Source: Oceanospirillum beijerinckii DSM 7166 (GTDB taxonomy: Bacteria; Pseudomonadota; Gammaproteobacteria; Pseudomonadales; Halomonadaceae). From it: DNA of 46,698 nt. A program made the position numbers and the translations under genes. The stretch is from the NCBI RefSeq assembly GCF_000422425.1, contig NZ_AULT01000050.1, positions 1 to 46,698 of the forward strand, in the 5' to 3' direction. The notes below the pieces were generated by a model. That model was not told the DNA's origin. It saw nothing but the letters and a program-made list of their open reading frames with translations, and made no database searches. Below, in pieces: positions 17,057 to 26,470 of this stretch. Positions within the stretch are counted from its first letter, which is position 1. Each line of letters begins with the position of its first letter.

Positions 17057-17254
17057 TTGGTTAACCTGAAACTTAGAGCAGAATGGTGTAGTGACTTTTA
17101 CGGCAAGCTCTGGCTTTTGGTGCTGTCTAGCTCTTATAAGGTCGTTTTTTTGGTGAAATCTGCTAATTGGCGTTGATCTTATGTCGATATTTGAGCACTT
17201 TCGTTACCGCTAATCCTGCACAATAGCGCTGTTTTCATTTACGGGTTCAGTGTT

Positions 17255-18199
17255 ATGTCCAGTGTATCTTCCCAAAGCTCAGCTTCTGTGCTGCAGGTTA
17301 AAGAGTTAGAGGTGACCGCCCAGCAAAAAGCGTTAGGTCTGGCGGCGGCTTTGATGATGGTTTTGGTCTGGTCGAGCTATTTTATGTCGCTGCGTATCGG
17401 TGCTGCATCGCCTTTGACCACCTTTGAAATTGCGCTATTTCGTTTTGCGATTCCAGGTTTGTTATTAGCACCGCTATTTTTTAAACATCTGACACAGATT
17501 CGCCAGGTGCCCAAGCTTTATCTGGCTGGGATGCTCGTAGGTGGTGGCCTGCCGTTCTTCTGGCTGGGAGCGATGGGGATGCAATCAGGACAGGTCGCTG
17601 AGGGCAGTACGCTGATCCCTGGTGTTGCACCTTTGTTTGTTACGGGAATTGCAGTGGCGATCTATCGCCAGCCACTGTCTAAATGGCGCTTATTCGGGCT
17701 GTTTTTGATTGCTACCGGTGTAGCGGCTTTTCTGATCGATTCTTTGTTAGGTGATGCCAGCTTACAGGCGCAGGGTATTTTCTTAGTCGCGAGCTTCTTC
17801 TGGGCGTTATTTGCCATCTCTGTACGTCAGTGCGGTTTATCACCACTTGTAGCGGCTTCTGTGGTGACTTTACCGACAGGATTGGTGCTGGTGGCTACTG
17901 GTTTGATTGTACAGCCTGAGCTGGGTTGGCATCAGCTTTCCGGTAATGAGTTACTGGCACAGATGCTGACACAGGGCTTTGGTGCAGGTTTAGCCTCCAG
18001 TTTTCTGTTTGCGTTTGCAATTTCCCGTATGGGGGCTGAAGTCACGTCTGCCATTGGTTCTATGACGCCGGTTGCTGCATCAGCTATCGCTTTATATTGG
18101 TTGGGCGAAGTGTTGAGTGAAAATGTACTTATGGGTATTGCGCTAATCAGTGTCGGCGTTGTCTTGGCCAGTGGCATTGTTCGGGATCGAGCGCCATAA
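17255..18199 (+). CDS. EamA/DMT family transporter
   Basis: A 314-residue inner-membrane transporter with ten predicted helices in two EamA repeats. The first spans about residues 30-155 (LVWSSYFMSLRIGAA, FEIALFRFAIPGLL) and the second about 165-310 (RMGAEVTSAIGSMTPVAA, LGEVLSENVLMGIALI). A hydrophilic N-terminal extension of about 25 Ser/Gln-rich residues precedes the first helix. The ATG has no clear ribosome site, so the true start could lie somewhat downstream. It is a single gene followed by a terminator at 18288. The substrate is unknown. Confidence 0.83.
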   Translation: MSSVSSQSSASVLQVKELEVTAQQKALGLAAALMMVLVWSSYFMSLRIGAASPLTTFEIALFRFAIPGLLLAPLFFKHLTQIRQVPKLYLAGMLVGGGLPFFWLGAMGMQSGQVAEGSTLIPGVAPLFVTGIAVAIYRQPLSKWRLFGLFLIATGVAAFLIDSLLGDASLQAQGIFLVASFFWALFAISVRQCGLSPLVAASVVTLPTGLVLVATGLIVQPELGWHQLSGNELLAQMLTQGFGAGLASSFLFAFAISRMGAEVTSAIGSMTPVAASAIALYWLGEVLSENVLMGIALISVGVVLASGIVRDRAP

Positions 18200-18287
18200 G
18201 TGTTGATTAATCAAAAGCGTGAAAGAGAATTCGCTAGAATGGGTCATTAACGCCTGAGCGCGCTAAATTGATCGTTTCATGTAGTTT

Positions 18288-18312
18288 GGGTGGCTTAGGT
18301 CGCCCTTTTTTT
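18288..18312 (+). terminator. Rho-independent terminator
   Basis: GGGTGGC (18288-18294) pairs with GTCGCCC (18299-18305) through a TTAG loop, with two wobble pairs, and is followed by seven T. It lies about 90 bases after the EamA stop. Confidence 0.8.
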
Positions 18313-18818
18313 CGTCTGGTATTTGGGGGATGGATTCTGTTTCACAAGATCAGCTTATGATCAGGTTTGGTACAAATAATCTGGTACAAATAAATAGTAG
18401 GGAGCAGCAGAAAGAGAATAGTCGGGGGCAGTCTAAACTGTTCCCCCTCTCTTGAAAAAGATCGGCCTGATAAAGCTTGAGGCAAGTGTAGTCAGCCAGT
18501 TGTTAGCTGTACTATAACTTCAGAGAGGATCTGTGACAGAGGCCATTGTGGCCTGGGTGTATACCTTTAGGCACCTGTTAAATTTTGGTGCTTACTCTGT
18601 GTTACCAGCAGTTACCCCGCAAAGGGTAAGCTATTGCTACTCTTGTTATGTAAAGTTCGTGATTTGGCATCACTGGTTGGAGCGTTTATAGCAGCTTCAA
18701 TACATAGCTAAACAAAGGGTCTCAATATTTTTCTGTCCATCGCTGGAGAATACAGCGCTTTGATGGAGAGAAGCTTTTTGTTTGAGTGCCTGGTATTGTT
18801 ACTCTATATATCCAGTCA
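18313..18818. other. 506-base stretch without a convincing gene
   Basis: The stretch holds a 12-bp direct repeat TGGTACAAATAA (18368-18379 and 18382-18393). A GGGGGCAGT...ACTGTTCCCCC hairpin near 18424-18447 has a two-base bulge. A 41-codon open frame from 18334 lacks a spaced ribosome site. Small RNAs or control sites for the flanking genes are possible, but nothing is diagnostic. Confidence 0.4.
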
Positions 18819-19004
18819 TTAGTGAGCTGGACGGCTGATCTGAATGCTGATTTTTGGCAGACGGATTGCCAGTTTAGCAACCAGCTTAGCTTTTAGACTG
18901 CTGAATAAATCTGCAATATAAGCGTCACGTTCCAGCTTAGCTTCACGAATGTAGTATTCAACGTCCAGATTATCAAATTGGTCTAGTTTAATATCGTTTT
19001 TCAC
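18819..19004 (-). CDS. hypothetical 61-residue protein
   Basis: The chosen start is a GTG at 19004, because GAGGA lies 7 bases before it. Upstream in-frame starts (TTG at 19076, ATG at 19049) have no ribosome site. The product begins MKNDIKLDQFDNLDVEYY. A charged helical segment REAKLERDAYIADLFSSLKA and a basic C terminus follow. This pattern recalls short gammaproteobacterial proteins with an RAxxLRAE-type helix, but I cannot assign a family. It is divergent from the LysR gene at 19119. Confidence 0.55.
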   Translation of the reverse strand: MKNDIKLDQFDNLDVEYYIREAKLERDAYIADLFSSLKAKLVAKLAIRLPKISIQISRPAH

Positions 19005-19118
19005 TGTGATTTCCTCAATGGATATAGTGTTTTGCTTCGATAGGCGCATATTAAAGTGTTTGATGGACTTGAACAAACGATGAATTTTTAACAGAATGAT
19101 GAAAAAATCTAATCATTT

Positions 19119-20021
19119 GTGAGGTGGGTTATCAGACGTCTTCCCCCAATGAATTCGCTTAAGGTTTTTGAAGCCGCAGCGAGGAATGAGAGTTTCGTTG
19201 CTGCTGCTGAAGAGCTTTTTATCACCGCGTCAGCGGTCAGCCATCAGATGAAGGGGCTAGAGCAGTATCTGGGCTTGGCTCTGTTTAGGCGCAATAAGCG
19301 CAAGGTTGAGCTGACACCTGCAGGTTCACAGTATCTGCAATCGATTCGTCAGGCGCTGGATGAGATCGAAGCGGCAACTTATCGTATCACCTCAAATCCT
19401 GAACGGGATGCTGTGACTATTAGTGTGGCACCTAACTTTTTGATTCGTTGGCTGATGCCGAGAATGAATAGGTTTCAGGAACAGTTCCCTGATGTGGAGC
19501 TGCAGATTAGCGCTTCAACCGGTTTGATCGACTTTAATAAACAGAATACGGATATGGCGGTTTATTTTGGTCATGGTGATTGGCACGATATTGAGGTGCA
19601 TTTCCTGCGTAATGTGCTGCTGGTACCTGTATGTAGTCCAAACCTCTTAGTTGGCCCCAAAGCGTTACAAACACCTGAGGATCTGCGTAAAAACACCCTG
19701 ATTCATGTCAGTAAGCGGTTATATGAGTGGCCGGAGTGGCTGCAGTTGGCTGGGGTCGAATATAAGGGCTTTAGCCGCGGTTTGCAGCTTTCCAGTGGCC
19801 AGTTGGCAACGGGAGCCGCTCAGGAGGGATTAGGCGTGGCTTTGGCTGATAGTACGTTGACTTCCAGGGAGATCGAACAGGGGAGGCTTGCGATGCCATT
19901 TGATATTATGCTGGATACCCATAAATCTTTTTATCTGGTGTATCAGAAAAACCGACCACTCTCTTATGGTATGCAGGTATTTAAAGACTGGATGATAGAA
20001 GAGATGCAGGAAAACAGCTAG
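19119..20021 (+). CDS. LysR-type regulator, GcvA-like
   Basis: A LysR-family regulator of the GcvA group. It opens with RRLPPMNSLKVFEAAARNES and the helix-turn-helix ELFITASAVSHQMKGLEQYLG (to about residue 70), followed by the effector-binding domain. GcvA-type proteins control glycine cleavage and many unrelated genes, so the target is unknown; the small divergent gene is the nearest candidate. The start is uncertain. The GTG at 19119 has no ribosome site of its own, while GAGGTG directly follows it and would suit initiation at the later GTT/ATC codons before RRLPP. The annotated start is the conventional choice. Confidence 0.85.
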   Translation: MRWVIRRLPPMNSLKVFEAAARNESFVAAAEELFITASAVSHQMKGLEQYLGLALFRRNKRKVELTPAGSQYLQSIRQALDEIEAATYRITSNPERDAVTISVAPNFLIRWLMPRMNRFQEQFPDVELQISASTGLIDFNKQNTDMAVYFGHGDWHDIEVHFLRNVLLVPVCSPNLLVGPKALQTPEDLRKNTLIHVSKRLYEWPEWLQLAGVEYKGFSRGLQLSSGQLATGAAQEGLGVALADSTLTSREIEQGRLAMPFDIMLDTHKSFYLVYQKNRPLSYGMQVFKDWMIEEMQENS

Positions 20022-20085
20022 GGAAGAGTGCTGTGCTGTATTTCAGTGACTAATACAAAAGCATCTGACCCGTGTGCGGGGCTTT

Positions 20086-20122
20086 AATGTCTGGAACTCT
20101 GAACGAGTGAGTCCCAGACATT
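20086..20122. terminator. hairpin between convergent genes
   Basis: AATGTCTGG (20086-20094) pairs perfectly with CCAGACATT (20114-20122). It lies 65 bases past the LysR stop and 61 from the end of the converging small gene, so it may serve both. There is no strong T tract on either strand. Confidence 0.4.
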
Positions 20123-20182
20123 GGTCGTGGCTTTTGGCTGCTCGCCTTTAACCGGGTAACCTGGCCGTCTATTGAGCAGCGA

Positions 20183-20401
20183 CTAGCTCAATACGATGAA
20201 CTCGGCACTCAGGTCCAGCTCATCTTCACCAACAATCTCTTCTAAAGGTTTGGTGCGAGTGCCCGCTTTGTAGTCCAGATAAGCGGCTACGTGAACAACC
20301 AGATCGCCATCATCCTCCTGAACTAAAACGCTCTCATCTAGGATGGCTTTCTGTAATTTCTTTTTCTGGGTGTTCGATACGGAGATTTCTTGCAGACTCA
20401 T
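20183..20401 (-). CDS. hypothetical acidic protein, 72 residues
   Basis: A short cytoplasmic protein with AGGA six bases before its ATG. The first third is basic (NTQKKKLQKAI) and the rest strongly acidic (VQEDDGDLVV, EEIVGEDELDLSAEF). The pattern of short beta-type hydrophobic runs suggests a small folded domain. There is no recognised family, no cysteine and no signal peptide. It is convergent with the GcvA-like regulator gene and divergent from the chemoreceptor. Confidence 0.6.
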   Translation of the reverse strand: MSLQEISVSNTQKKKLQKAILDESVLVQEDDGDLVVHVAAYLDYKAGTRTKPLEEIVGEDELDLSAEFIVLS

Positions 20402-20711
20402 TCGTTATCCTGAAAGTTAAATTTAAACTCAGGGTAAGTATATCCCTTGATACCGTATAAGTCGTGATTCTCTTGTATTTAATCTTTACTGGAAGGGCGA
20501 TAAGCACCGAGGTGGGTCATCCTGGGGTTTTATGTGTTACTTTTTGTCATGATTTGTGACTTTTCTCTCGTTTTGGTCGCAATTGTCTATTGAGTAATTT
20601 TAGCTAATTTAGGAGTATTGAAGTATATATGTATTTTATAAAAATATTATGAGAGTACTGGTAGCCATTTTTACAAAGTACTTGAATATTTAATCGCATG
20701 GAGGTGCGAGG
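20402..20711. other. intergenic region before the dCache chemoreceptor
   Basis: A+T-rich spacer. A GGCGATAA box at 20499-20506 resembles the -10 of flagellar sigma-28 promoters, but no good matching -35 was found. No gene was seen. Confidence 0.3.
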
Positions 20712-22754
20712 ATGCTCAGCTCCCTATCTATGACCAGGAAACTGATGGTCACGCTTGTCCCGATTATTGTTATTATTCTGTTGACGATAACCTTGCTGCT
20801 CAACAGTGAAGTTAAAGATACCAGTACCCGTAAAGCCGTTGAAACCGCTCACCTGTTGGCCGTAGAAGAGGGCCATAAGGTGATTTCTCCTCTTATTGAT
20901 GAATTACAGCAGCTGAAAGGCCTGGCCAGTGTAGCCAAAAATCGAGGCCAAATTGATGTACAAGTGCGTCGGGATTACTTTAACGGTTTGTTAAAGCAGT
21001 ATCTGCGGGATCGCCCTGCATTGATTGGTAGTTGGACTCTGTGGGAGCCCAATGCTTTTGATGGTCAGGACGGCCGACATCAAAACAGTGCTAATCATGA
21101 TCAGACTGGGCGCTATATCCCTTATTGGTATCGTGACGGACAAGGCAATATCCAGGTTGAAGCACTAGTGGATTATGATACACCTGGCGCGGGTGATTAC
21201 TATCTGTTGTCCAAACAAAGCAAAAAAGCCACGATTCTTGATCCTTACTTCTATGAGATTGATGGTAAGCCTCAGTTAATCACCTCAATTGTAGTGCCTA
21301 TTCTCGAACAAGGTCAGTTTAAGGGGGTAGTGGGTGTTGATATGTTGGTCGGTGAGATCCAGAAACAGGTGAGTCAAATCCATCCTTATGGTGTGGGGGT
21401 TGCGGCTCTGTTTACTCATAACGGGACAATAGTCGCGCACCCTGATGCTAAACGTCTGGGTAAAGACGCCGCTAAAACCGAAGGTGATATCTCCGGTGAA
21501 GCACTTCCGGCACTGATTCAGTCAATTAAATCCGGTAATCCATTTGATGTGGTAACCACTACCCCCTTATTTGAAGGTAAGACACTAATTCTTAATGAAA
21601 AAATTGATTTAACCGATACGGGTTATCACTGGAATCTTGCAGTGGCTATGCCGATGGCTAAGGTCACTGAAGAAGCCGATGTATTGGTGCGCACTGTGTT
21701 GATCATTTGCCTGGTGGCATTAGTGGGTTTAATCGTGGTAATTATGCTGGTTGCCAAAAGAATCTCCAGCCCACTGGGACATTTGGCGAGTGCTCTGGAT
21801 GATATCGCTAACGGCGATGGTGATCTGACCCGTCGTTTAAAGGTGGAAGGTAAAGATGAGGTTGCGACCCTGAGTCATGCCTTTAATACCTTTGCTGAGC
21901 GTATTCGTGTATTAGTCTCCGGTGTTGCGGAGCAGAGTCAGCAGATGGCGGCTATTTCGACTCAGCTTGAGAACCATAGCCAGGGTGCCAAAGAAGGCTC
22001 TGAGCAGCAGCGTCGTGAAGTGGATATGGTCGCTTCAGCAATGAATGAGATGAACTCTACAGTGGCCGAAGTCGCGGGGAGTGCTCAACAGGCTTCTGAT
22101 TCTGCTCAAGTAGGTAGCCGTCAGGTGGATGAGGGCTTAGCGATCGTCGACAGTGTGGTCGATAGTATTCAGCAACAGGCTAATGAAATTAAAGCGGCTT
22201 CAGATGCCATCGGTGCACTGGAAAAAGGCAGTAAGGAGATTGGTGAGGTGATTCATGTTATTCGTGAGATCGCTGATCAAACCAATCTATTGGCACTGAA
22301 CGCGGCCATTGAAGCTGCGCGGGCTGGTGAACATGGCCGCGGCTTTGCGGTTGTGGCCGACGAGGTCCGCACGCTTGCTAATCGCACCCACTCGTCCACT
22401 CAGGAGATTGAGGATACGATTGCTAATCTGCAACAACAGACCGAGAAGGCTGTGGTTCAGATGGAGCGTAGTCAGTCCCGCTCCGGCGAGAGTGTGCAGC
22501 AGGTTCAGAAATCCCGACAGGCATTAGAGCAGATCTCTGAAGAGATGAAGCAGATCACTGGCATGAATATGCAGATCGCTTCAGCAACAGAAGAGCAATC
22601 TGCGACAACCGAAGAGCTGTTACGAAATATTCAGCAGATCAACGATGTGGCCGAACGTGCATTACAAGGGGCAAATGAAACCGCAGCCAGCAGCGAGCAG
22701 ATCAGCCGTGTTGCGAGAAACCTGACTTCCAGCGTGCAAAGCTTTAAGTTCTAA
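20712..22754 (+). CDS. methyl-accepting chemotaxis protein, dCache type
   Basis: A 680-residue chemoreceptor. The N-terminal membrane helix covers about residues 10-30. A large periplasmic double-Cache domain runs to about 320 ([43 protein letters not shown]). A second helix (about 326-347), HAMP, and the coiled-coil signalling domain with [19 protein letters not shown] follow. dCache domains often bind amino acids or other small metabolites; the ligand here is not predictable. GGAGG lies 7 bases before the ATG. There is no CheR-docking tail; it ends SVQSFKF, like the first receptor in this window, which ends VGSFKV. Confidence 0.92.
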   Translation: MLSSLSMTRKLMVTLVPIIVIILLTITLLLNSEVKDTSTRKAVETAHLLAVEEGHKVISPLIDELQQLKGLASVAKNRGQIDVQVRRDYFNGLLKQYLRDRPALIGSWTLWEPNAFDGQDGRHQNSANHDQTGRYIPYWYRDGQGNIQVEALVDYDTPGAGDYYLLSKQSKKATILDPYFYEIDGKPQLITSIVVPILEQGQFKGVVGVDMLVGEIQKQVSQIHPYGVGVAALFTHNGTIVAHPDAKRLGKDAAKTEGDISGEALPALIQSIKSGNPFDVVTTTPLFEGKTLILNEKIDLTDTGYHWNLAVAMPMAKVTEEADVLVRTVLIICLVALVGLIVVIMLVAKRISSPLGHLASALDDIANGDGDLTRRLKVEGKDEVATLSHAFNTFAERIRVLVSGVAEQSQQMAAISTQLENHSQGAKEGSEQQRREVDMVASAMNEMNSTVAEVAGSAQQASDSAQVGSRQVDEGLAIVDSVVDSIQQQANEIKAASDAIGALEKGSKEIGEVIHVIREIADQTNLLALNAAIEAARAGEHGRGFAVVADEVRTLANRTHSSTQEIEDTIANLQQQTEKAVVQMERSQSRSGESVQQVQKSRQALEQISEEMKQITGMNMQIASATEEQSATTEELLRNIQQINDVAERALQGANETAASSEQISRVARNLTSSVQSFKF

Positions 22755-22772
22755 CATTTTCTCCTGTCATTC

Positions 22773-22798
22773 AGCCGGGTGGGCCGTTGTGTCCGGCT
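22773..22798 (+). terminator. possible terminator after the chemoreceptor
   Basis: AGCCGG (22773-22778) and CCGGCT (22793-22798) form a short G+C-rich stem 18 bases after the stop. The following T content is modest, so the assignment is weak. Confidence 0.35.
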
Positions 22799-23201
22799 CA
22801 TTCGGCTTTATAAGCACTTCTATAGCGATCTTTCCCCTCTTTTCTCCATTGAACCTTGTCGCTTTTTATTGCTCTTTTATAGTGCTCTTTTTATGGAGTA
22901 AGGTGAATGGAGTGCTGCTTCTGACGTTATGAATACGCTTTTTGTCGCTTTTAAGTCTGGTGCCCTATAGTAAATTCATGCAAAATCAAGTCATTACATG
23001 GTTGATGCGTATATTTATCATTGTTTTTTAAGAGGATAAACCGTCATTTACCTGGATTATTTAAGCGTGTCATAAGATTCGATCAAGAAAAGCTTATCTG
23101 TGCTTTTTATGGCATTAGATTTGCCTGAACCAGATTAATCCACCTGATCGCACCAACTTGAATCCACTATCCATTGATTAACGGGATTAGCACCAGATCT
23201 G
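22799..23201. other. 403-base spacer before modB, no gene seen
   Basis: I searched this region for a modA end, a ModE-type operator and a Moco-type leader, and recognised none. It is T-rich, with several runs of five or more T. modB therefore has no visible upstream partner. Confidence 0.4.
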
Positions 23202-23876
23202 ATGTTCTCGGAAGCAGACCTTACCTCGCTGGTTTTAACCCTTAAGCTGGCCTTTATAACAACGCTGATTTTGCTATTGGTTTGCACACCGCTGGCCTGG
23301 TGGTTGGCGTATAGTCGCTGGCGCTTTAAATACGTAGTTGAGGCCATTGTTGCCTTGCCACTGATTTTACCGCCCACTGTATTAGGTTTTTATCTGTTAC
23401 TGGCTATGGGCGTCCATGGTCCTCTGGGTAAGTTGATGCTAGCGTTGGATCTGACTCCACTGGCTTTTTCATTTACCGGGGTTGTGATTGGCTCGGTATT
23501 CTATTCTCTGCCTTTTGTTGTGCAGCCGCTGAAAAATGCCTTTATGGCGATAGGTCGAAGGCCATTGGAGGTGGCTGCAACTCTTGGAGCCAGACCGCTT
23601 GAGCGTTTCTGGCGTGTAGCTTTGCCTATGGCGCGTCCGGGCTTTATTACGGCCAGTGTGTTGGGTTTTGCTCATACGGTAGGGGAGTTTGGCGTTGTGT
23701 TGATGATTGGCGGCAATATCCCCGGGCAGACTCAGGTCGTATCTATCTCCATCTATGAACATGTTGAGGCGCTAGAATACGGCCAGGCTCACAGTTTATC
23801 TGCGATATTACTGATCATGTCCTTTGTCTTGCTGTTGGCTGTGCATGGTGCTAACCGGCCTGTGCGTGTGGTGTAA
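23202..23876 (+). CDS. modB: molybdate ABC transporter permease
   Basis: A 224-residue inner-membrane permease of the ModB type. About five helices and the ABC-interaction loop (EVAATLGARPLERFWRVALPMARPG) are visible, with the ModB-typical LPPTVLGFYLL and GFAHTVGEFGVVLMIGGNIPG. It would move molybdate with ModA (periplasmic binding) and ModC (ATPase). Neither modA nor modC flanks it here: 403 bases upstream and 275 downstream hold no such gene. It must either use partners encoded elsewhere or be a leftover. No strong ribosome site precedes the ATG. Confidence 0.88.
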   Translation: MFSEADLTSLVLTLKLAFITTLILLLVCTPLAWWLAYSRWRFKYVVEAIVALPLILPPTVLGFYLLLAMGVHGPLGKLMLALDLTPLAFSFTGVVIGSVFYSLPFVVQPLKNAFMAIGRRPLEVAATLGARPLERFWRVALPMARPGFITASVLGFAHTVGEFGVVLMIGGNIPGQTQVVSISIYEHVEALEYGQAHSLSAILLIMSFVLLLAVHGANRPVRVV

Positions 23877-24091
23877 TTCCCAATTGTAGTTGCCTGTTCC
23901 TCTCAGGAATAAATAGATTTCCAAGACTTCTCAAAACGGTTAGCTCTTTTGCCCCTGGCGGTTTTTCTCAGGAATAGCCGCTCTAGCGTTAGTTTATTGC
24001 GTTTAGGTAGAAAAACTAATTCTTGCCATAGAATCTCTGCTCTAAAAGAAACAGCTTTGCCATATTACTGTTACATTTGACCGTTAACTTC

Positions 24092-24105
24092 CTGATCCAG
24101 ATCAA
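24092..24105. promoter_or_regulatory. FNR/Anr-like site upstream of phoX
   Basis: CTGATCCAGATCAA matches the FNR consensus TTGAT-N4-ATCAA in 9 of 10 positions. It is centred about 53 bases before the PhoX start codon, with A+T-rich -10 candidates downstream. It suggests oxygen-dependent control, but the motif is short enough to occur by chance. Confidence 0.4.
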
Positions 24106-24151
24106 ATTATTACCGTGATAATTTTAAAACACAGAACAGGAAGCAATTTCG

Positions 24152-26062
24152 ATGAGCCGCTTTGATGAACAAGATCAACTGAACAACCCCGTTGCCGAAA
24201 TCCCAGAATTTACTCGTATGGTCGAAGAAGGCCTGAATCGTCGCCAGTTTCTGGGTGGGGCGGCTATTCTGGGTTTAGGCGCACTGGCAACGGGGTGCTC
24301 TACGCTGAGCAATACTGTTGAGTCAATATCTGGCAAGGGCCTATCGCCTAATATCGGTTTTAAGCCCGTGGCGGCTTCTACTGCTGATACTATCGTTGTA
24401 CCGGAAGGCTATCGTTGGGATGTACTGGTTTCCTGGGGCGACCCTTTGTTCTCTGGCGTGGAAGCGTTTAAGAATGGTGGTATGAACTCTGCAGCGGCTC
24501 AGGAGAAGCAGTTCGGTGATAACAACGATGGCATGAGTTTCTTCCCATTGTCAGAAGATCGCGCCATCATGGCGATTAACAACGAATACACCAACTATGA
24601 ATACCTGTTTGCTCATCAAGGCGAGCAGATGAGCGCACATGATGTGCGTAAAGCGCAAGCGGCTCATGGTGTCTCTGTATTTGAGATCGAAAAGAAAAAC
24701 GGTCAATGGCAGCTGGTTAAAGACTCCCGCTATAACCGCCGTATCCATGCCAATACACCTATGGAGCTGACCGGCCCTGCGGCGGGGCACGATCTTCTGA
24801 AAACTCAGGCCGATCCAAGCGGTAAGCTGGCACTGGGTACTTTTAATAACTGTGCGAACGGTGAAACCCCGTGGGGTACTTACCTGACCTGTGAAGAGAA
24901 CTTCAACGGTTATTTTGGTTCCTCTTCTGATGTGGATCTTGGACCGGATGCCAAGCGTTATGGTGTGAAGAGCAAGGATTCTGGTTACCAGTGGCATAAA
25001 TTCGACAGCCGTTTTGATATCGCTGAGAACCCACAGGAAAACCACCGTTTTGGTTGGGTGGTTGAGATTGATCCAATGGACCCAACGTCTACGCCGAAAA
25101 AGCGTACTGCTCTGGGGCGCTTCAAACATGAAAATGCGGCGTTAACCGTTAATAAAGACGGTCATGTCGTAGTTTATCTGGGCGATGACCAGCGGGGTGA
25201 GCACCTGTACAAGTTTGTCTCCAGGCACCGTTATAACCCAGATAATAAAGCGGCTAATCGTGATCTGCTGGAAGAGGGCACTTTATACGTGGCACGCTTT
25301 GACAGTACCCCTGGCAAGGTTGCTGGTCGAGGGCAGTGGCTGGAGCTGACCCATGGTAAAAATGGTCTGACTGCGGTGAATGGCTTCAAAGATCAGGCTG
25401 AGGTATTGATCTTTGCCCGTCGCGCCGCGACTCAAGTAGGTGCGACTACGATGGATCGTCCTGAATGGGTGGCCGTACACCCATCCGGTAAGCAGGTGTT
25501 CTGTACCCTGACCAACAACAAGAACCGTGGTAAAGAGGGTCAGCCTGTGGGTGGACCTAACCCGCGTGCGAAAAACAATTACGGTCAGATTGTCCGCTGG
25601 CAACCCGATGGTGAAGATCACACTAGCAACGGCTTCAGCTGGGATCTGTTTGTGATGGCGGGTAACCCGGAAGTGCACAATGATGCTTACGCCGGTTCGC
25701 CAAACATCAATAAAGACAATATGTTCAACAGCCCTGATGGCCTGGGTTTTGACCCTGAAGGCCGTCTGTGGATTCAGACCGATGGTAAGTACTCCAATAA
25801 GGGTGACTTTGCCGGTATGGGTAATAACCAGATGTTGTGTGCCGACCCGGCAAGCGGTGAGATCCGTCGCTTCCTGACCGGTCCGGTTGCTTGTGAGATT
25901 ACCGGCCTGACCTTTAGCCCGGATTACACCACGATGTTTATCGGTGTACAGCACCCAGGCGAAGATCTGAAGCCATCACATTTTCCTCAGGGGGGCAACA
26001 GTACACCTCGTTCCTCTGTCATTATGATTCGTCGTGAGGATGGTGGTGTTGTGGGTAGTTAA
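24152..26062 (+). CDS. phoX: PhoX-family (DUF839) Tat-exported phosphatase
   Basis: A 636-residue protein of the PhoX/DUF839 family; characterised members are calcium/iron-dependent alkaline phosphatases. The N-terminal NRRQFLGGAAILGLGALATGC is a twin-arginine signal that ends in a possible lipoprotein cysteine (ATGC, an imperfect lipobox), so it is exported folded and perhaps lipid-anchored. Family segments are GTYLTCEENFNGYFG, NHRFGWVVEIDP, LGRFKHENAALT, VVYLGDDQRGEHLYKFVS, MDRPEWVAVHP and SPDGLGFDPEGRLWIQTDG. GGAAG precedes the ATG. No clear Pho box was found upstream, but an FNR-like site was. It stands alone and ends at a strong terminator. Confidence 0.9.
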   Translation: MSRFDEQDQLNNPVAEIPEFTRMVEEGLNRRQFLGGAAILGLGALATGCSTLSNTVESISGKGLSPNIGFKPVAASTADTIVVPEGYRWDVLVSWGDPLFSGVEAFKNGGMNSAAAQEKQFGDNNDGMSFFPLSEDRAIMAINNEYTNYEYLFAHQGEQMSAHDVRKAQAAHGVSVFEIEKKNGQWQLVKDSRYNRRIHANTPMELTGPAAGHDLLKTQADPSGKLALGTFNNCANGETPWGTYLTCEENFNGYFGSSSDVDLGPDAKRYGVKSKDSGYQWHKFDSRFDIAENPQENHRFGWVVEIDPMDPTSTPKKRTALGRFKHENAALTVNKDGHVVVYLGDDQRGEHLYKFVSRHRYNPDNKAANRDLLEEGTLYVARFDSTPGKVAGRGQWLELTHGKNGLTAVNGFKDQAEVLIFARRAATQVGATTMDRPEWVAVHPSGKQVFCTLTNNKNRGKEGQPVGGPNPRAKNNYGQIVRWQPDGEDHTSNGFSWDLFVMAGNPEVHNDAYAGSPNINKDNMFNSPDGLGFDPEGRLWIQTDGKYSNKGDFAGMGNNQMLCADPASGEIRRFLTGPVACEITGLTFSPDYTTMFIGVQHPGEDLKPSHFPQGGNSTPRSSVIMIRREDGGVVGS

Positions 26063-26067
26063 TACAC

Positions 26068-26106
26068 TTCGCTATCCTCTATAGCGCTTTTCGCTATCCT
26101 CTATAG
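26068..26106. repeat. duplicated 17-bp hairpin sequence
   Basis: TTCGCTATCCTCTATAG occurs at 26068-26084 and again at 26090-26106. The first copy folds as CGCTAT/ATAGCG and is followed by CTTTT, so it resembles a weak terminator that was duplicated ahead of the main one. Confidence 0.6.
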
Positions 26107-26111
26107 TGTTT

Positions 26112-26148
26112 AAAGCCTCTGTTCGGTTTACTGTTCAGAGGCTTTTTT
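26112..26148 (+). terminator. Rho-independent terminator after phoX
   Basis: AAAGCCTCTG (26112-26121) pairs with CAGAGGCTTT (26136-26145), and the T run continues to 26148. This is a strong terminator about 50 bases after the stop. Confidence 0.9.
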
Positions 26149-26470
26149 GCTGATAGGCAGGTGTGATCAGAGAGTTTAAGCTAAGCTCTGAATAAAAATA
26201 AGGACATAAAGAGAATAGAGTGTAAGGGGGAAATAATCGGACCAGGCCAGATCTCTCTTATCCGGATTTAAGGCTCAAGCAGTCAATAAAAAACATGTTT
26301 TAGACAGTGGCACTTTATGGTCTCATTGCTGTCTCTAATGTCACGCAGTTGGAAAAGTGAGATGGAGTTGGTCGATAATTGCGGCTAATACCCGGTAAAA
26401 CCGGCTCATCTCTACTAAGCTTTTTTGTTTAGCATCGTGCCCCATGCATCATGAGATGAGGGATGACTTT
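26149..26470. other. spacer with a possible sigma-28-like promoter
   Basis: GTCGATAA at 26371-26378 matches 7 of 8 positions of the flagellar GCCGATAA box. AAAAGTGA (26353-26360) lies ten bases upstream in the place of the TAAAGTTT box, matching 5 of 8. The start of the following gene is 92 bases downstream. This is suggestive only; nothing else was recognised. Confidence 0.3.

Noticed and set aside
20476-20506. Sigma-28-like promoter upstream of the dCache chemoreceptor
   Set aside because: The GGCGATAA box is good but no acceptable -35 lies at the right distance, and the start codon is 200 bases away.
24068-24090. Possible Pho box upstream of phoX
   Set aside because: CTGTTAC and CCGTTAA resemble Pho half-sites, but the spacing is not the 11-bp period and the second half is poor.
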